From a virus: a stretch of 28,683 bases of DNA. Under the pieces are notes generated by a model. The model made no database searches, was not told the origin of the DNA, and was given only the letters and a program-made list of their open reading frames with translations. Of the stretch, positions 14,066-23,290 are shown piece after piece; positions within the stretch are counted from its first letter, which is position 1, and every line of letters begins with the position of its first letter. The stretch is taken from positions 1 to 28,683 of IMG/VR virus record IMGVR_UViG_3300027759_000331. One strand, written 5' to 3'. A program made the position numbers and the translations under genes.

Positions 14066-14765
14066 TGTCTCAGTAGGTCAGTACATCGAAGTAATAAAAT
14101 CAATTCAATTAGATTCTAACTTTGAAACTCAGCTTGAACTCTTAGGAGTTCTTGCTGATGTGCCTACTGAAGACCTTGAAGATTTAGAACTAGATGAATT
14201 TAGCAAATTGATTGCTAAGATATCATTTGTCCAATCTGAGCCAAGCAAAAGAAATGCACAAAAAATATGTGACTATCAACTAAAGCCACTTGACAAAATT
14301 AAGGTAGAAGAATTTTTAGATTTGGAGTACTACATAACCAAAGACTACATTCAACACTTACCTATAATTTGCGCAATTCTTTACAAGCAAACACGAGTAG
14401 ATGAATGGAATCATTTAACATATGAGCCTCACGAGTACGATTTAGAAGAACGCTCTAAAGAGTTTCTAGACATATCAATCAATTCTGTTTACGGTGTAAT
14501 TACGTCCTATTTACAATGGCGGGAGAACTTCTTGAATACTTACTCAAATCTATTCGATGAGCCAATTACAGAAGACGAACTAGAAGATGTTTCACCAGAA
14601 GACAGAAAAGAATTAGAAGCAGAAAAAAAGATGTCAAAATGGGCATGGGAAAAAACAATCTACATTTTAGCAAATGAAGACATAACCAAAATGGAAAAGG
14701 TCTTAGGCATGAATATTATTTTTGCTTTTAATATGCTATCAATGAAGCGAGATACAGAGACTTAA
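14040..14765 (+). CDS. Putative tail assembly chaperone, second paralogue
   Basis: A 241-residue protein starting MKLPKSWSDVSVGQYIEVIK. Residues 8-54 resemble the start of the previous gene (LGVLADVPTEDLEDLELDEF). The rest is helical with a cluster of acidic residues (EPITEDELEDVSPEDRKEL) near residue 180. It starts 26 bp inside the previous gene in another frame and has its own ATG, so it is a separate protein and not an obvious frameshift product. Its TAA stop shares the four bases TTAA (14762-14765) with the stop of the converging minus-strand gene. Possibly the gpT-like partner of the first paralogue. Confidence 0.5.
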   Translation: MKLPKSWSDVSVGQYIEVIKSIQLDSNFETQLELLGVLADVPTEDLEDLELDEFSKLIAKISFVQSEPSKRNAQKICDYQLKPLDKIKVEEFLDLEYYITKDYIQHLPIICAILYKQTRVDEWNHLTYEPHEYDLEERSKEFLDISINSVYGVITSYLQWRENFLNTYSNLFDEPITEDELEDVSPEDRKELEAEKKMSKWAWEKTIYILANEDITKMEKVLGMNIIFAFNMLSMKRDTET

Positions 14766-15187
14766 ATCTGAACGTTTCTTTCGGGAATTTGAAAGTCTAA
14801 CTCTTGTTCATCTATCCAATTAAAGTTAACAAATGCAGTCGGGTTGTTTAAGATTCTAGCCATCTCTAAAAGTGGGTACTTCTCAAACTGCCATGCAATA
14901 TACTCTTGAACCACTTCACCGATAATAGCTTGAACACGTGAAGATGCAAGCCATTTATCTGTTATGTTTTGAGGTGCTATGTATATCGTCCCTTCATCTA
15001 AAAAGAAATAATAATAAAGAACATTGACCGTTATATTAATCCGATTAAGTTCGTCTCCTGTCATTGCGGAGATTCTAACGCTATCGTACAATGCACCCGT
15101 ATCAATTAGTCCTAGTTTACGAATTTCTTGTTGTAACGCTCTTGCGAGTTTGTTACGAGTTGGATATTTTACTTTAAATACTGCCAT
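14762..15187 (-). CDS. HK97 gp10-like tail/neck protein
   Basis: A 141-residue protein starting MAVFKVKYPTRNKLARALQQ. The segment LGLIDTGALYDSVRISAM has the 'DTGaL..Si' signature of the HK97 gp10 / minor tail protein family, followed by beta strands (RINITVNVLYYYFFLDEGT). Members of the family help complete the neck or tail. Its ATG overlaps the tape measure stop by one base (TAATG), and its stop overlaps that of the converging chaperone gene. Confidence 0.6.
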   Translation of the reverse strand: MAVFKVKYPTRNKLARALQQEIRKLGLIDTGALYDSVRISAMTGDELNRINITVNVLYYYFFLDEGTIYIAPQNITDKWLASSRVQAIIGEVVQEYIAWQFEKYPLLEMARILNNPTAFVNFNWIDEQELDFQIPERNVQI

Positions 15188-17166
15188 TATAAAGATGCTG
15201 ATTCTTTAATTTTGTTTATGTTGTTTTGAGTGCTTGTAATTTCAGTCTCAGAAACTACCGCAGTTACCGTAATGTTTTGTCCGTTAGGTTGTCCACTAGC
15301 ATTGATTGTGTTAGCGTTACTTGCACTTCCAAACATATTAAATTGCGGAGCAACCGCAGACGCTGATGCACCACCACCACTAGCACCACCACCACCGCCA
15401 GAACTTCCACCGCTTGGAGAAGAACTAGGATTTGATAATAAAGCCTTAGCCTTAGCGATGTTTGTAATAATTTGAATAATTCCACTAGCATATTGCGCAA
15501 GACCAGCACCACCAAATGTTAAGGAGTTTAAAGGATTTTTTTGTGAGTTAGCAACCAATGCAGATATAGCCGTTGCCGTATCAATTCCGATTTGTACTAA
15601 TGCCATTGCCTTATTTACTTTCTCTAGTTTCTTTTGGTCATTTATAAACAACTTTCCTAGTTCTGCAATACCTTGAATAGTGTCTCCTACAAAAGATATT
15701 TTAGCATCTCTTAACGCTTGCTCTTTTTCAATCTCAGAAATTCTATAACGCTCATTAATTTCTGCTTGTTTGTTTTTAGATTCTTCTGTTAATGCTAACG
15801 TCAACTCTTCGTTGTCTTTAGCAAGTAAGAATTTAGCATCATAATCTTCTTTGAGTTTGGCTAATTCTTTATCTTGCTCTGTTCCTAACGTTTCAAGTGA
15901 AAGTTTGTGTTGTGCTTCTAATCGTGCTTTCTCCGTTTCTTCTGCTTTCTTTTTTTCTTCTAGTATTTTATCATCAATTACCTTTTGCTTTGCTGCTTTA
16001 TCATCAGCTTCTTTTTGGTAAATCTTTAATTCTTCAATTCTTTGTTGCTCTGCATACAACGCCACAATTTTAGCTCTCTCCTCTGCTCTATATTTTTCAT
16101 TCTTTTTCGTATCTTCAATTAAACGCTGGTATTTTACTTTATTTAACTCCAACTCTTTATTTATGCCTTCTTCCATCTGTGCAATGGTTAAATCTTGCAC
16201 TAATCTTGCAGCATCTAATCGGTCTTTTTGATAGGCTTTATTATCGTCTGCTCGTTTCTTATTTTCTGCTTTTAACTCCTGCGTGAGTCTAATCTCTTCC
16301 GCTTGCAACTTAATAGAGGTATCCTCAGCAGTTACCGCTAAATCGTTAAATGACTTTCCGAAGACTGTGTTTTTGTCAATCATGTCTGCAGTCATTTTAG
16401 TCATCTGTGCGCTCTGTTTTGCGTCTGCAAGGTACAACTTGTTTTTCTCCATACGTAGAGCAATAGTAGATTTTCCTTCCGCTTCTAATAACAAAATCTT
16501 GTTATCCATCTGATGAGCAACCGCATCAAGAGCTTCTCGTTCAGCTTTCATCGTAGCCAACATTTTATCTGCTCTTTCTTGATTTGCAAAATTGGTTAGT
16601 CCAATAAGGTCTAATAAAAACTTAATCGCATCAATCAAAGGTTGCAAAGCCTGTTTAACGGCATCAAATATTTTACCCAACCATCCCATTTTGTTAGCAA
16701 ACCAAATTACTGCAGCAACTATTGCAGTTATAACGATAACAAGTAAAAAGATAGGATTTAAAAGTAACTGCGCTCCAAATGCCATAAACGCTTTCCCCAA
16801 TGTTCCAACTACAGAAACTAAACCTTTCAATTGTTGACCTATTACTTTAGGCGAGATTGAAGTAAGTGAAGTGGCAAACATCTTAGATTTCTGCGCTGCT
16901 TCTTCAAAATCCATAGACATCAAAGAATCTTTGATACCAGCAAATCCATTTGATACTTGTTCGAATTTTGACCCTGTAGCAAATACTTTTACTTGGTCAT
17001 TAGCATCTTTAAGTTGGTCAGATAAAGCACCCGCTTTTTCAGCAAGGTCTGCCATTTGTTTAGGGTCGGTAGCATTTGCTAACTCACCTTTTAACGCACG
17101 CAACTCTGCTTTGATTTGAGCGAGTCCGTTTAACTTTATTGGTATCTCTACGGGATTTGTTGCCAT
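15187..17166 (-). CDS. Tail tape measure protein
   Basis: A 659-residue protein with the composition of tape measure proteins: an N-terminal helical region (LAQIKAELRALKGELANATD), a hydrophobic segment at about 133-155 (LLLNPIFLLVIVITAIVAAV), a long Lys/Glu-rich coiled coil at about 200-510, a second hydrophobic stretch (GIDTATAISALVANSQ) and a Gly/Ser-rich stretch near 590 (SSGGGGGASGGGASASA). At the usual ratio of about 0.15 nm per residue this would give a tail of roughly 100 nm, so a siphovirus. It sits next to the gp10-like gene and the tail tip genes. The leader is CATTATAGTTATG. Confidence 0.85.
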   Translation of the reverse strand: MATNPVEIPIKLNGLAQIKAELRALKGELANATDPKQMADLAEKAGALSDQLKDANDQVKVFATGSKFEQVSNGFAGIKDSLMSMDFEEAAQKSKMFATSLTSISPKVIGQQLKGLVSVVGTLGKAFMAFGAQLLLNPIFLLVIVITAIVAAVIWFANKMGWLGKIFDAVKQALQPLIDAIKFLLDLIGLTNFANQERADKMLATMKAEREALDAVAHQMDNKILLLEAEGKSTIALRMEKNKLYLADAKQSAQMTKMTADMIDKNTVFGKSFNDLAVTAEDTSIKLQAEEIRLTQELKAENKKRADDNKAYQKDRLDAARLVQDLTIAQMEEGINKELELNKVKYQRLIEDTKKNEKYRAEERAKIVALYAEQQRIEELKIYQKEADDKAAKQKVIDDKILEEKKKAEETEKARLEAQHKLSLETLGTEQDKELAKLKEDYDAKFLLAKDNEELTLALTEESKNKQAEINERYRISEIEKEQALRDAKISFVGDTIQGIAELGKLFINDQKKLEKVNKAMALVQIGIDTATAISALVANSQKNPLNSLTFGGAGLAQYASGIIQIITNIAKAKALLSNPSSSPSGGSSGGGGGASGGGASASAVAPQFNMFGSASNANTINASGQPNGQNITVTAVVSETEITSTQNNINKIKESASL

Positions 17167-17198
17167 AACTATAATGTCATTTTAAACATTGTTGTTTC

Positions 17199-19742
17199 TT
17201 AAAGTTTGATTCTTATCTCTCCTGTAGGTGTTGCGTATAAAGTACCTGTTTCAAATCCTAAAGTAATTGCTTGCGCTTCATCAGTTGCGATTTGAATAGT
17301 AGCCATTTTCGTCTGACCGTTAGAAACATCTAAAGCAACTTTTGTATCTTGAAAGTTCGACACATCAATAGCAGGAATATCTCCATCCGTAGTAGCTATT
17401 ATGCTAGTTGTAGAGTTTATTCCGTTCTTTGTTACTTGTTGATTGTCGCCAATGACTACCGCATTGCGTACTTGTTGGTCTATAAGGTTTCCTTTACCAT
17501 TCAAAACAACGTTACCATTTGAAGAGTTGACTGTTAAACTTCCGTTGATGTTGCTTAGCACTTCACCGATAAAAGGCTTTACTAGACTACTCGCATTGTT
17601 AGGATTGTTGTTTGGTCTTGAAACTATTCTTGGCAAAATCAACTCATCGTCAATACTTAAAAGTTCGACCTTTGTAGTATCGTTTGAGTTTGCATCATAG
17701 TCAATGACTTTGTTAATGTTCCAATACGCTCTATCTAAATAAATTTTGTCGTTTAACTTTAAGTTTGCGATGTCGTGCGGTGTCAAGTCTAAGTATACGA
17801 TGTACAATTTACCGCTATTTATCTGTGACATTGTTCTTCTCCAATACAACGTACTAAGATTGTTTAGAGTCGTGTTTTGGTACGATTGACTAAAGTAGTA
17901 GTCACAGATTCCGAAGTTAAAATCTAAGTCTGGATTTGTAGGTCTATCAAAGTGTGTTGTGTATGGGTAACTGTTACAAGTTTCACCCGTTGTTCCATAG
18001 TCGTAGATGTAGAACGTGCCACAAGAATGCATCCCGCCATCGTACACTATTCTTGGTAGTGTCTTAGGCTCTGCACCATTTATACCCATAACAACCGCAC
18101 CGAAAGGAGTATCAACAAACGGAGATGCTCCAAAAATTAAAGTCTTTTTGTCATCGTTTTTGATGTACTCGTTATCAAAAATATACTTGACTTGTCCGTA
18201 AGTCTCAGAGACATTTTGTAAATAACCTGTGTTAATTGGGTCTTTATCTTGACCGTATGTCAAAGTAAGTGTTTTACTCGTGACCTCTGGAAGGAATGCA
18301 ATAACATGAGGTTTATCCTTTACTAATTTTCTGCTCCAATCTTTAACAACTCCACTATCATAAAAAGAGTCACGTGTTTTTAAAACAATTTTTGTAGTAT
18401 CAGTATCGTCAGGCTGGCAAAAGATGTTGAACATCGTAAATACCGACTTGATAAAATCTGATTGCTTTATTTGAACGGGTACGTGTTGATTCATTACTAC
18501 AGGAAATAAATAACCTAACGTGTCAGAAGTAGGGAATATTTCTAATCTTACCGAGTTAATTCTAAGTTTTAATGTTGCACTTGGAATGTTGTTAAATATG
18601 GGAGGTATATCTGTATTAATAAAATCAAAAGTAACAGTATCTCCAATATCTACATTTGTTGTAAGACTATAAATAGTTTTTACAGAACTTGAAATAACAT
18701 TAGAACCAATCGGTAATAAATCCCCAATTTCATAAGGTATAGAATCTATTGCAGATGTACTTGTTGTAGTGCTTCCAACACCGACAGCTTCTGTAAATAT
18801 GCTAGGTGCGTATGTTCCATTAGAACTACATATACCTACTATAGCAGATGAATTAACTAGTATTACATCATAATCTAAAATAAATTTAAATTGAATCGTG
18901 TTAGGCACATTTAACGCATACTCAGATGTGTAGGTAGAAGTCGCTGGATTGTAAGCCGAGTTAGGGTCTTGTATCTCGGTGTCTATAATTAATTGGTCTC
19001 CTAAAAAATATTCGGTAGAAATAGTATTTTCCGCAATGATTTTTACCTCCTCAATATAGCCTTCTGATAACTTAACCTTATCTCCGTTGTAAGGCATCAG
19101 CAACTTGTCAAAGCCAATAGTAACCGCTTCATCAAATTGGTATTGATAACCAGCATTGGCAAAGATTCTATCAAAATACGTCTGTAAATAAATAGCTGGC
19201 TTCATCTCAGGCAACTGATATACATTGTCAGATGACATAGGCAAGATGTACTTGTAGCCATCTGTCACATCATGCGCCCAACTTGCTACAACATTAGCAC
19301 TCGTGTAAGAGTGATTTAAATCACTGAAGTCTAAATCTGTCAACATAGCGTTGCCAATGTCTGTGAACAAATCACCAACCGTATCTTTTACCGTTACGGT
19401 GTAGACTATCTGCTCGTCATCGTTCATGCCGTTAGATATCTTCTCAACGTTGACCAATTGAAGAATAGCGTTATCTAAAATAAGTTCGTCATTTTGTAAT
19501 ATTTGACAAGGTTGCTTCTGATTTAGGTTGTAAGTTAACGTTACCGCATTGACATCAAAAAGACTGTTTAAAACCTCGTTATTGTGCTTTGTTCCGATTA
19601 CCTTAATAGACTTTGAATAACTACCACTCTTAGCTTGCACATCTCGTATGTCAGCAATTGAAAAGTTGATAGGAACTACTACATCTTCACTTACTTCTAA
19701 GTAGTTGTCTATTCCTAATAAAATGATTCGTGTTAGTGTCAT
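17199..19742 (-). CDS. Large tail tip / baseplate protein
   Basis: An 847-residue protein, largest in the window. It starts with MTLTRIILLGIDNYLEVSED and FSIADIRDVQAKSGSYSKSI, a conserved start of Bacteroidota phage tail proteins (the 'p..FSI.di.d...R.g.ySktI' pattern). The middle is a beta-rich region that resembles baseplate hubs. The last 130 residues (about 715-847) form a small fibre-like end with repeats: NGSLTVNSSNGNVVLNGKGN and RNAVVIGDNQQV, the latter like one YadA head repeat. Placement beside the tape measure gene fits a tail-associated (Tal-like) protein. Its ATG overlaps the upstream gene by ATGA. Confidence 0.7.
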   Translation of the reverse strand: MTLTRIILLGIDNYLEVSEDVVVPINFSIADIRDVQAKSGSYSKSIKVIGTKHNNEVLNSLFDVNAVTLTYNLNQKQPCQILQNDELILDNAILQLVNVEKISNGMNDDEQIVYTVTVKDTVGDLFTDIGNAMLTDLDFSDLNHSYTSANVVASWAHDVTDGYKYILPMSSDNVYQLPEMKPAIYLQTYFDRIFANAGYQYQFDEAVTIGFDKLLMPYNGDKVKLSEGYIEEVKIIAENTISTEYFLGDQLIIDTEIQDPNSAYNPATSTYTSEYALNVPNTIQFKFILDYDVILVNSSAIVGICSSNGTYAPSIFTEAVGVGSTTTSTSAIDSIPYEIGDLLPIGSNVISSSVKTIYSLTTNVDIGDTVTFDFINTDIPPIFNNIPSATLKLRINSVRLEIFPTSDTLGYLFPVVMNQHVPVQIKQSDFIKSVFTMFNIFCQPDDTDTTKIVLKTRDSFYDSGVVKDWSRKLVKDKPHVIAFLPEVTSKTLTLTYGQDKDPINTGYLQNVSETYGQVKYIFDNEYIKNDDKKTLIFGASPFVDTPFGAVVMGINGAEPKTLPRIVYDGGMHSCGTFYIYDYGTTGETCNSYPYTTHFDRPTNPDLDFNFGICDYYFSQSYQNTTLNNLSTLYWRRTMSQINSGKLYIVYLDLTPHDIANLKLNDKIYLDRAYWNINKVIDYDANSNDTTKVELLSIDDELILPRIVSRPNNNPNNASSLVKPFIGEVLSNINGSLTVNSSNGNVVLNGKGNLIDQQVRNAVVIGDNQQVTKNGINSTTSIIATTDGDIPAIDVSNFQDTKVALDVSNGQTKMATIQIATDEAQAITLGFETGTLYATPTGEIRIKL

Positions 19743-21172
19743 ACGTTTATTGGTGTGTCAACTGATAGTCTTACGTTAATAGTTTTTCTGATTAGATTCT
19801 TGTTCTTCTGTCTCTGCACTTCAAAGCTAGTTTCTTGAACTTGGCAAGCGTAGTATCTGTCTTCAATCTTAACGTATGTAAAACCGCTCGTTATCAACTC
19901 CTCAAAGTAAACACTTTCTGAATCAGTCAACCAATTAGTGTTAAGTGTTAGGTCTTTGCTTAAGTCTATATGGTAAGTTGTTCGACCACTATCCCAAGTG
20001 TTAAAGTCAAAAGTATTTGTCGTGGTGTTGACATCTCCAAACTTCTTGTTATAACTCATCCGTTGTACGTTTCCTTTATCAATCGAACGAAGTTGAAAAG
20101 GGAAAGAACTGAACGACCCTAGTCTATCCAAGAATAGAATCTCATAATATTCAATTGAGCAAGTGCGATTTATGTATACTCTTTTTCTAATGCTCAACTC
20201 AGTCGCTGCTGTATCACATAAGTAGTATTCGTACCACTCAACATCATCATCTATCAAAGGCAAAGTACCGACTACCATCGTCAATGTATCTAGTCCACTA
20301 CCTCCGACATTTGCCAGACCTACCCCAACCGTATTAGACGAAGAAATCGATTTATAACCAATATTTCCTGTGCTAGTTTCAAAATACATTCTGCGACCAA
20401 ATGGCAAGTAGTTGTGAAAGTAAGCAGTCCAAATATCTTGTGTTAACGTCACTCTAAAATCTCTAGGTTGAGTTGTTAAGAACTGACCATCTCCATCAAG
20501 AGAGTAAAATGTATAATCGTAGTCTTTGAATTGTCGCATATCCAAAGCACCATTAAAAGCAGTCTGAGTTGATATATTGGCTAAGTTTGTAAAGCGTGAC
20601 TTTCGATTATCAGAATAATATATCTTGCCTGTTAATGCTAAGCCACTTCCAATCCAAGCCAAAGAGGTTGTTATGTTGTATGCATCTACTACTTCAATGA
20701 CTGAGAACTGACCTTCAAGAGCATCTCTAAAATCACCAGGAGGAGAATCTAAGACAACGCTGATTTGGTCACCTACAACAAAAGGATGCGGTGTAACATT
20801 AGGTACTTGCCAAAATCCCGTTTGCCCGTTGTTAAATATGAAATCAGTAAAGTCCCACGCTACTCTGTACTCCTCACCAAACTTAATGTCAAACTTTAAG
20901 TAGTGGTTCGTAGCATTCAAAGACTCTAATCCAAAAGGCTCGTTGGCACTTAAGTAACTCTGAATGTCTCGTGAAATATTTATCTCTGCAAAGCCATCAA
21001 CTGGTCTTGGTGCATATCTCTTTTCGAATAGCTTCGTACCCGTTCCCGCAATATACACCTCTATGATGTAACGGAAGCCTAACTCATTTACGTTAGTGCT
21101 GCTCAAGTAGTACATCATAGGATTGTAGCCTGGTGTCAGTACTTGTGGTTGTCCTTCAATTGTAATTGCCAT
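19739..21172 (-). CDS. Distal tail / tail tip structural protein
   Basis: A 477-residue beta-rich protein: MAITIEGQPQVLTPGYNPMM, YLSSTNVNELGFRYIIEVYI, then PRPVDGFAEINISRDIQSYL. This 'y.P....i...n...f.Yi..vy....' pattern is typical of a tail protein family of Bacteroidota phages encoded just before the large tail tip protein. It probably forms part of the tail tip (Dit-like position). No enzymatic motif. It follows TerL by a 29-bp gap with the leader CATTATAGATATG. Confidence 0.65.
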   Translation of the reverse strand: MAITIEGQPQVLTPGYNPMMYYLSSTNVNELGFRYIIEVYIAGTGTKLFEKRYAPRPVDGFAEINISRDIQSYLSANEPFGLESLNATNHYLKFDIKFGEEYRVAWDFTDFIFNNGQTGFWQVPNVTPHPFVVGDQISVVLDSPPGDFRDALEGQFSVIEVVDAYNITTSLAWIGSGLALTGKIYYSDNRKSRFTNLANISTQTAFNGALDMRQFKDYDYTFYSLDGDGQFLTTQPRDFRVTLTQDIWTAYFHNYLPFGRRMYFETSTGNIGYKSISSSNTVGVGLANVGGSGLDTLTMVVGTLPLIDDDVEWYEYYLCDTAATELSIRKRVYINRTCSIEYYEILFLDRLGSFSSFPFQLRSIDKGNVQRMSYNKKFGDVNTTTNTFDFNTWDSGRTTYHIDLSKDLTLNTNWLTDSESVYFEELITSGFTYVKIEDRYYACQVQETSFEVQRQKNKNLIRKTINVRLSVDTPINV

Positions 21173-21201
21173 ATCTATAATGATTAAAAACTCGTCAATG
21201 T

Positions 21202-22350
21202 TTAGAAGGCTAGATAGCCATCGTCACTAAAATACATTTCCTTAATAAACGTTGTTGCGTATCGTATCGCATCCATAGCATCGTCAAATAGCTTAACAGG
21301 TTCGTCCGTTATTGTGTCGCCAATCTTCTTCCATTTGTAGTTGTCAAACTCTTTCTTTAGTCTCGGGTCATCTTGGCACATCACACCAAACGTCTTTACG
21401 TTATCAATTCCTTTCTTCACTACCTTGTTTGCGTTGTTGACGTTGTAGCCAGCTATCTGCATTTCTGCTATAATCTCAGGTCTTGAATAATCAGCTAAGA
21501 TGTCAATGCTCTTGTCAATGCCTAGATTGTTGAAACGTTCAATCAAGTCGGTAGTAGTTAAGTAAGACTCGTAAATTACAGGCTCAATGTAGATGTCTTT
21601 CTCATGCCAATAGACTCTAATTAGTGCAGTCGGGTGATTGAATCCAAAGTCAAGCCCGTATACGTGCTGCGTGAACTTTGAAGGTCTGTGTTGTACAAAT
21701 GTCCAATTGCTATAGATGTTCGATTTGCTTATTGCCGTTTCACCAAGTGCGTAGATTTGATACAATGCTTCATCTGTTCTCTTTAAATCTTCTATCTGTC
21801 GCTTGATTGACTCAGCTAAAAAAGGGTTGTCTTTATAGGTTGACTTGATTAATATGCTTTCGTCTTTTGGTAGTTCATACAACCATCCGCTACTTTCTGA
21901 GGGATTGTAATCAAATATCAGCTTTGACTCCGTTCTCATGTTCAACTGCTGGAAATCATCAAACCAAAGTTCATTGGCTTCATTGCACCAACCGATGTCA
22001 CGCTTGCGACCTCTTATCTTTTGTTCATCGTCTACTGAGAAGAACTCAACGATACTACCGTTGTCGAATCGGTAGATGTTCTCACTCATATTGTGATTGG
22101 CTTTCTCGTACAACTCTAAGTCTTTAAGTACCTCAAAGAAGTCACGCATAACGGTAGCACGTAAAGCTGGGAATGTCTTCCTAACGATTGACACAACCTT
22201 TTGAGGATTCTGCAAGCACCACACAATTACAAGCTGACAAAGCGAGTAAGTCTTACTTGACCTTGAACCTCCTTGATTTATAATAAATCGTTTATCCGAG
22301 TTCAGAGCGTTGAAGTTCTTCTCAAATATTTTCGTTACTTGAATCTCCAC
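21202..22350 (-). CDS. terL: Terminase large subunit (PBSX/Terminase_3 type)
   Basis: A 382-residue packaging motor ATPase and nuclease. Walker A is at 27-34 (GGSRSSKT), Walker B-like IGWCNEANEL at 119-128, a coupling motif FDYNP at 146-150, and the RNase H-like nuclease with Asp234 (YGLDFGFNHP), Asp287 (LADYSRPE) and Asp357/360 (FDDAMDAIRYA). It packs DNA into the prohead through the portal and cuts it. The start codon is probably GTG at 22350, inside the small subunit gene (29-bp overlap); no ATG occurs before residue 68. The small subunit precedes it. Confidence 0.95.
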   Translation of the reverse strand: MEIQVTKIFEKNFNALNSDKRFIINQGGSRSSKTYSLCQLVIVWCLQNPQKVVSIVRKTFPALRATVMRDFFEVLKDLELYEKANHNMSENIYRFDNGSIVEFFSVDDEQKIRGRKRDIGWCNEANELWFDDFQQLNMRTESKLIFDYNPSESSGWLYELPKDESILIKSTYKDNPFLAESIKRQIEDLKRTDEALYQIYALGETAISKSNIYSNWTFVQHRPSKFTQHVYGLDFGFNHPTALIRVYWHEKDIYIEPVIYESYLTTTDLIERFNNLGIDKSIDILADYSRPEIIAEMQIAGYNVNNANKVVKKGIDNVKTFGVMCQDDPRLKKEFDNYKWKKIGDTITDEPVKLFDDAMDAIRYATTFIKEMYFSDDGYLAF

Positions 22351-22774
22351 CTACTACCGTTATCTTAATTTCGTTTATCTCTTTGCCGTTTGTCGTTACA
22401 TCTGTACCTTCTTTGATTCCGTTAAGGCGTGCAGTTAAATTAGGTGCTTTATATTTACCTGTTAACGTTCCTGACACTTGGTCAGTTTCCCACTCCTTTC
22501 TTATACACGTAATGACTCCAAGATAATCATTATATGCTTTTTCTTGATTGTCTAAATACTGACAAACATTAAAGCCTTTCACTCTATAAACATACGCTTC
22601 AAATCCACTTCTTAGTAATGGCTTTCTTATACTTAGTTTTACGATGTCTCCTTTTGGTGTTGCTTGTTCTATTATGTCGCACCCTACTTGTTCTTTGTAA
22701 TCATCCCAAAGTTTCAATAGTTCTTCGGGTGTCTCTATGTACTTATTTTTTCCCATAGTTCGTTTTTTTGTCAT
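22322..22774 (-). CDS. terS: Terminase small subunit
   Basis: A 150-residue protein: YIETPEELLKLWDDYKEQVG, RKPLLRSGFEAYVYRVKGF, NDYLGVITCIRKEWETDQVS, then TGKYKAPNLTARLNGIKEGT. This is the layout of phage terminase small subunits of the P22 gp3-like type, which bind the pac site and stimulate the large subunit. It overlaps TerL by 29 bp and the HAD gene by ATGA at 22774. A second ATG at 22756 (Met7) has the leader CGAACTATG seen at other genes here and may be the real start. Confidence 0.8.
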   Translation of the reverse strand: MTKKRTMGKNKYIETPEELLKLWDDYKEQVGCDIIEQATPKGDIVKLSIRKPLLRSGFEAYVYRVKGFNVCQYLDNQEKAYNDYLGVITCIRKEWETDQVSGTLTGKYKAPNLTARLNGIKEGTDVTTNGKEINEIKITVVGGDSSNENI

Positions 22775-23061
22775 TTAAACAATCTACCTACTTTTCCTAG
22801 ATTTTCAATTACCTTTGGATTGTTATCGTAGTGTTCACTTATTCCTAGTTCTTTTATCTTACGAATCTTGTCATTGTTTGACCCCATTGCATAGACTTTA
22901 CTTAAAGGTATGCCTATCTCCTCAGCTTTAGATACCATTCCTTCTTTAGAACTTCTTGCAGATATGATATAAAGGTCTTTAGAATTGACTAGACTTTTTG
23001 CTAGTTCAGTTCCTTTTGAAGTGCTTAATACTCCATCGTAGTCAAAACTAATCTTTGGCAT
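22771..23061 (-). CDS. Mini HAD-like phosphatase
   Basis: A 96-residue protein with the motif set of the HAD superfamily: motif I FDYDGVLS (nucleophile Asp7, Asp9), motif II IISARSS (Ser35), a Lys65 in NNDKIRKIKEL, and motif IV YDNNP (Asp79). There is almost no cap domain, so it is smaller than most HADs and probably acts on a large or exposed substrate such as a DNA or RNA end (inference). Encoded directly upstream of the terminase genes, joined by ATGA overlap. Confidence 0.75.
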   Translation of the reverse strand: MPKISFDYDGVLSTSKGTELAKSLVNSKDLYIISARSSKEGMVSKAEEIGIPLSKVYAMGSNNDKIRKIKELGISEHYDNNPKVIENLGKVGRLFK

Positions 23062-23290
23062 TTTGACTTCGTTTTTTTCTAGGTTTCTTAATTGGTGCTT
23101 CTTGCTCTATTCCTTCAAATGCGATTGGTTTGATTTCTACCTCTTCAAAGATGTAAGAGTAACCCATCTTTTTTAGACGTGTCATATCCTTTGCTTGGAT
23201 TTTATCTACTTCGATTCTGCGCTCTCCTAGTATTGGGTCATAGCTTACTAGCGTCTTTCCCTTCCATTGTTCTTTAATCTTCATATTCAT
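23048..23290 (-). CDS. Hypothetical late protein
   Basis: An 80-residue basic protein starting MNMKIKEQWKGKTLVSYDPI and ending in a Lys/Arg-rich tail (IKKPRKKRSQNAKD). Not recognised; the basic tail suggests nucleic acid contact. It overlaps the mini HAD gene by 14 bp and is itself overlapped by the small membrane protein gene upstream. It may be a packaging accessory, but the sequence does not show this. Confidence 0.6.
   Translation of the reverse strand: MNMKIKEQWKGKTLVSYDPILGERRIEVDKIQAKDMTRLKKMGYSYIFEEVEIKPIAFEGIEQEAPIKKPRKKRSQNAKD

Noticed and set aside
15230-15515. Frames opposite or out of phase with the Gly-rich end of the tape measure gene
   Set aside because: Proline- or valine-rich translations produced by the GGN-repeat; no own start context.
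22499-22512. DnaA box-like TTATACACG
   Set aside because: Single partial match inside the TerS coding sequence.
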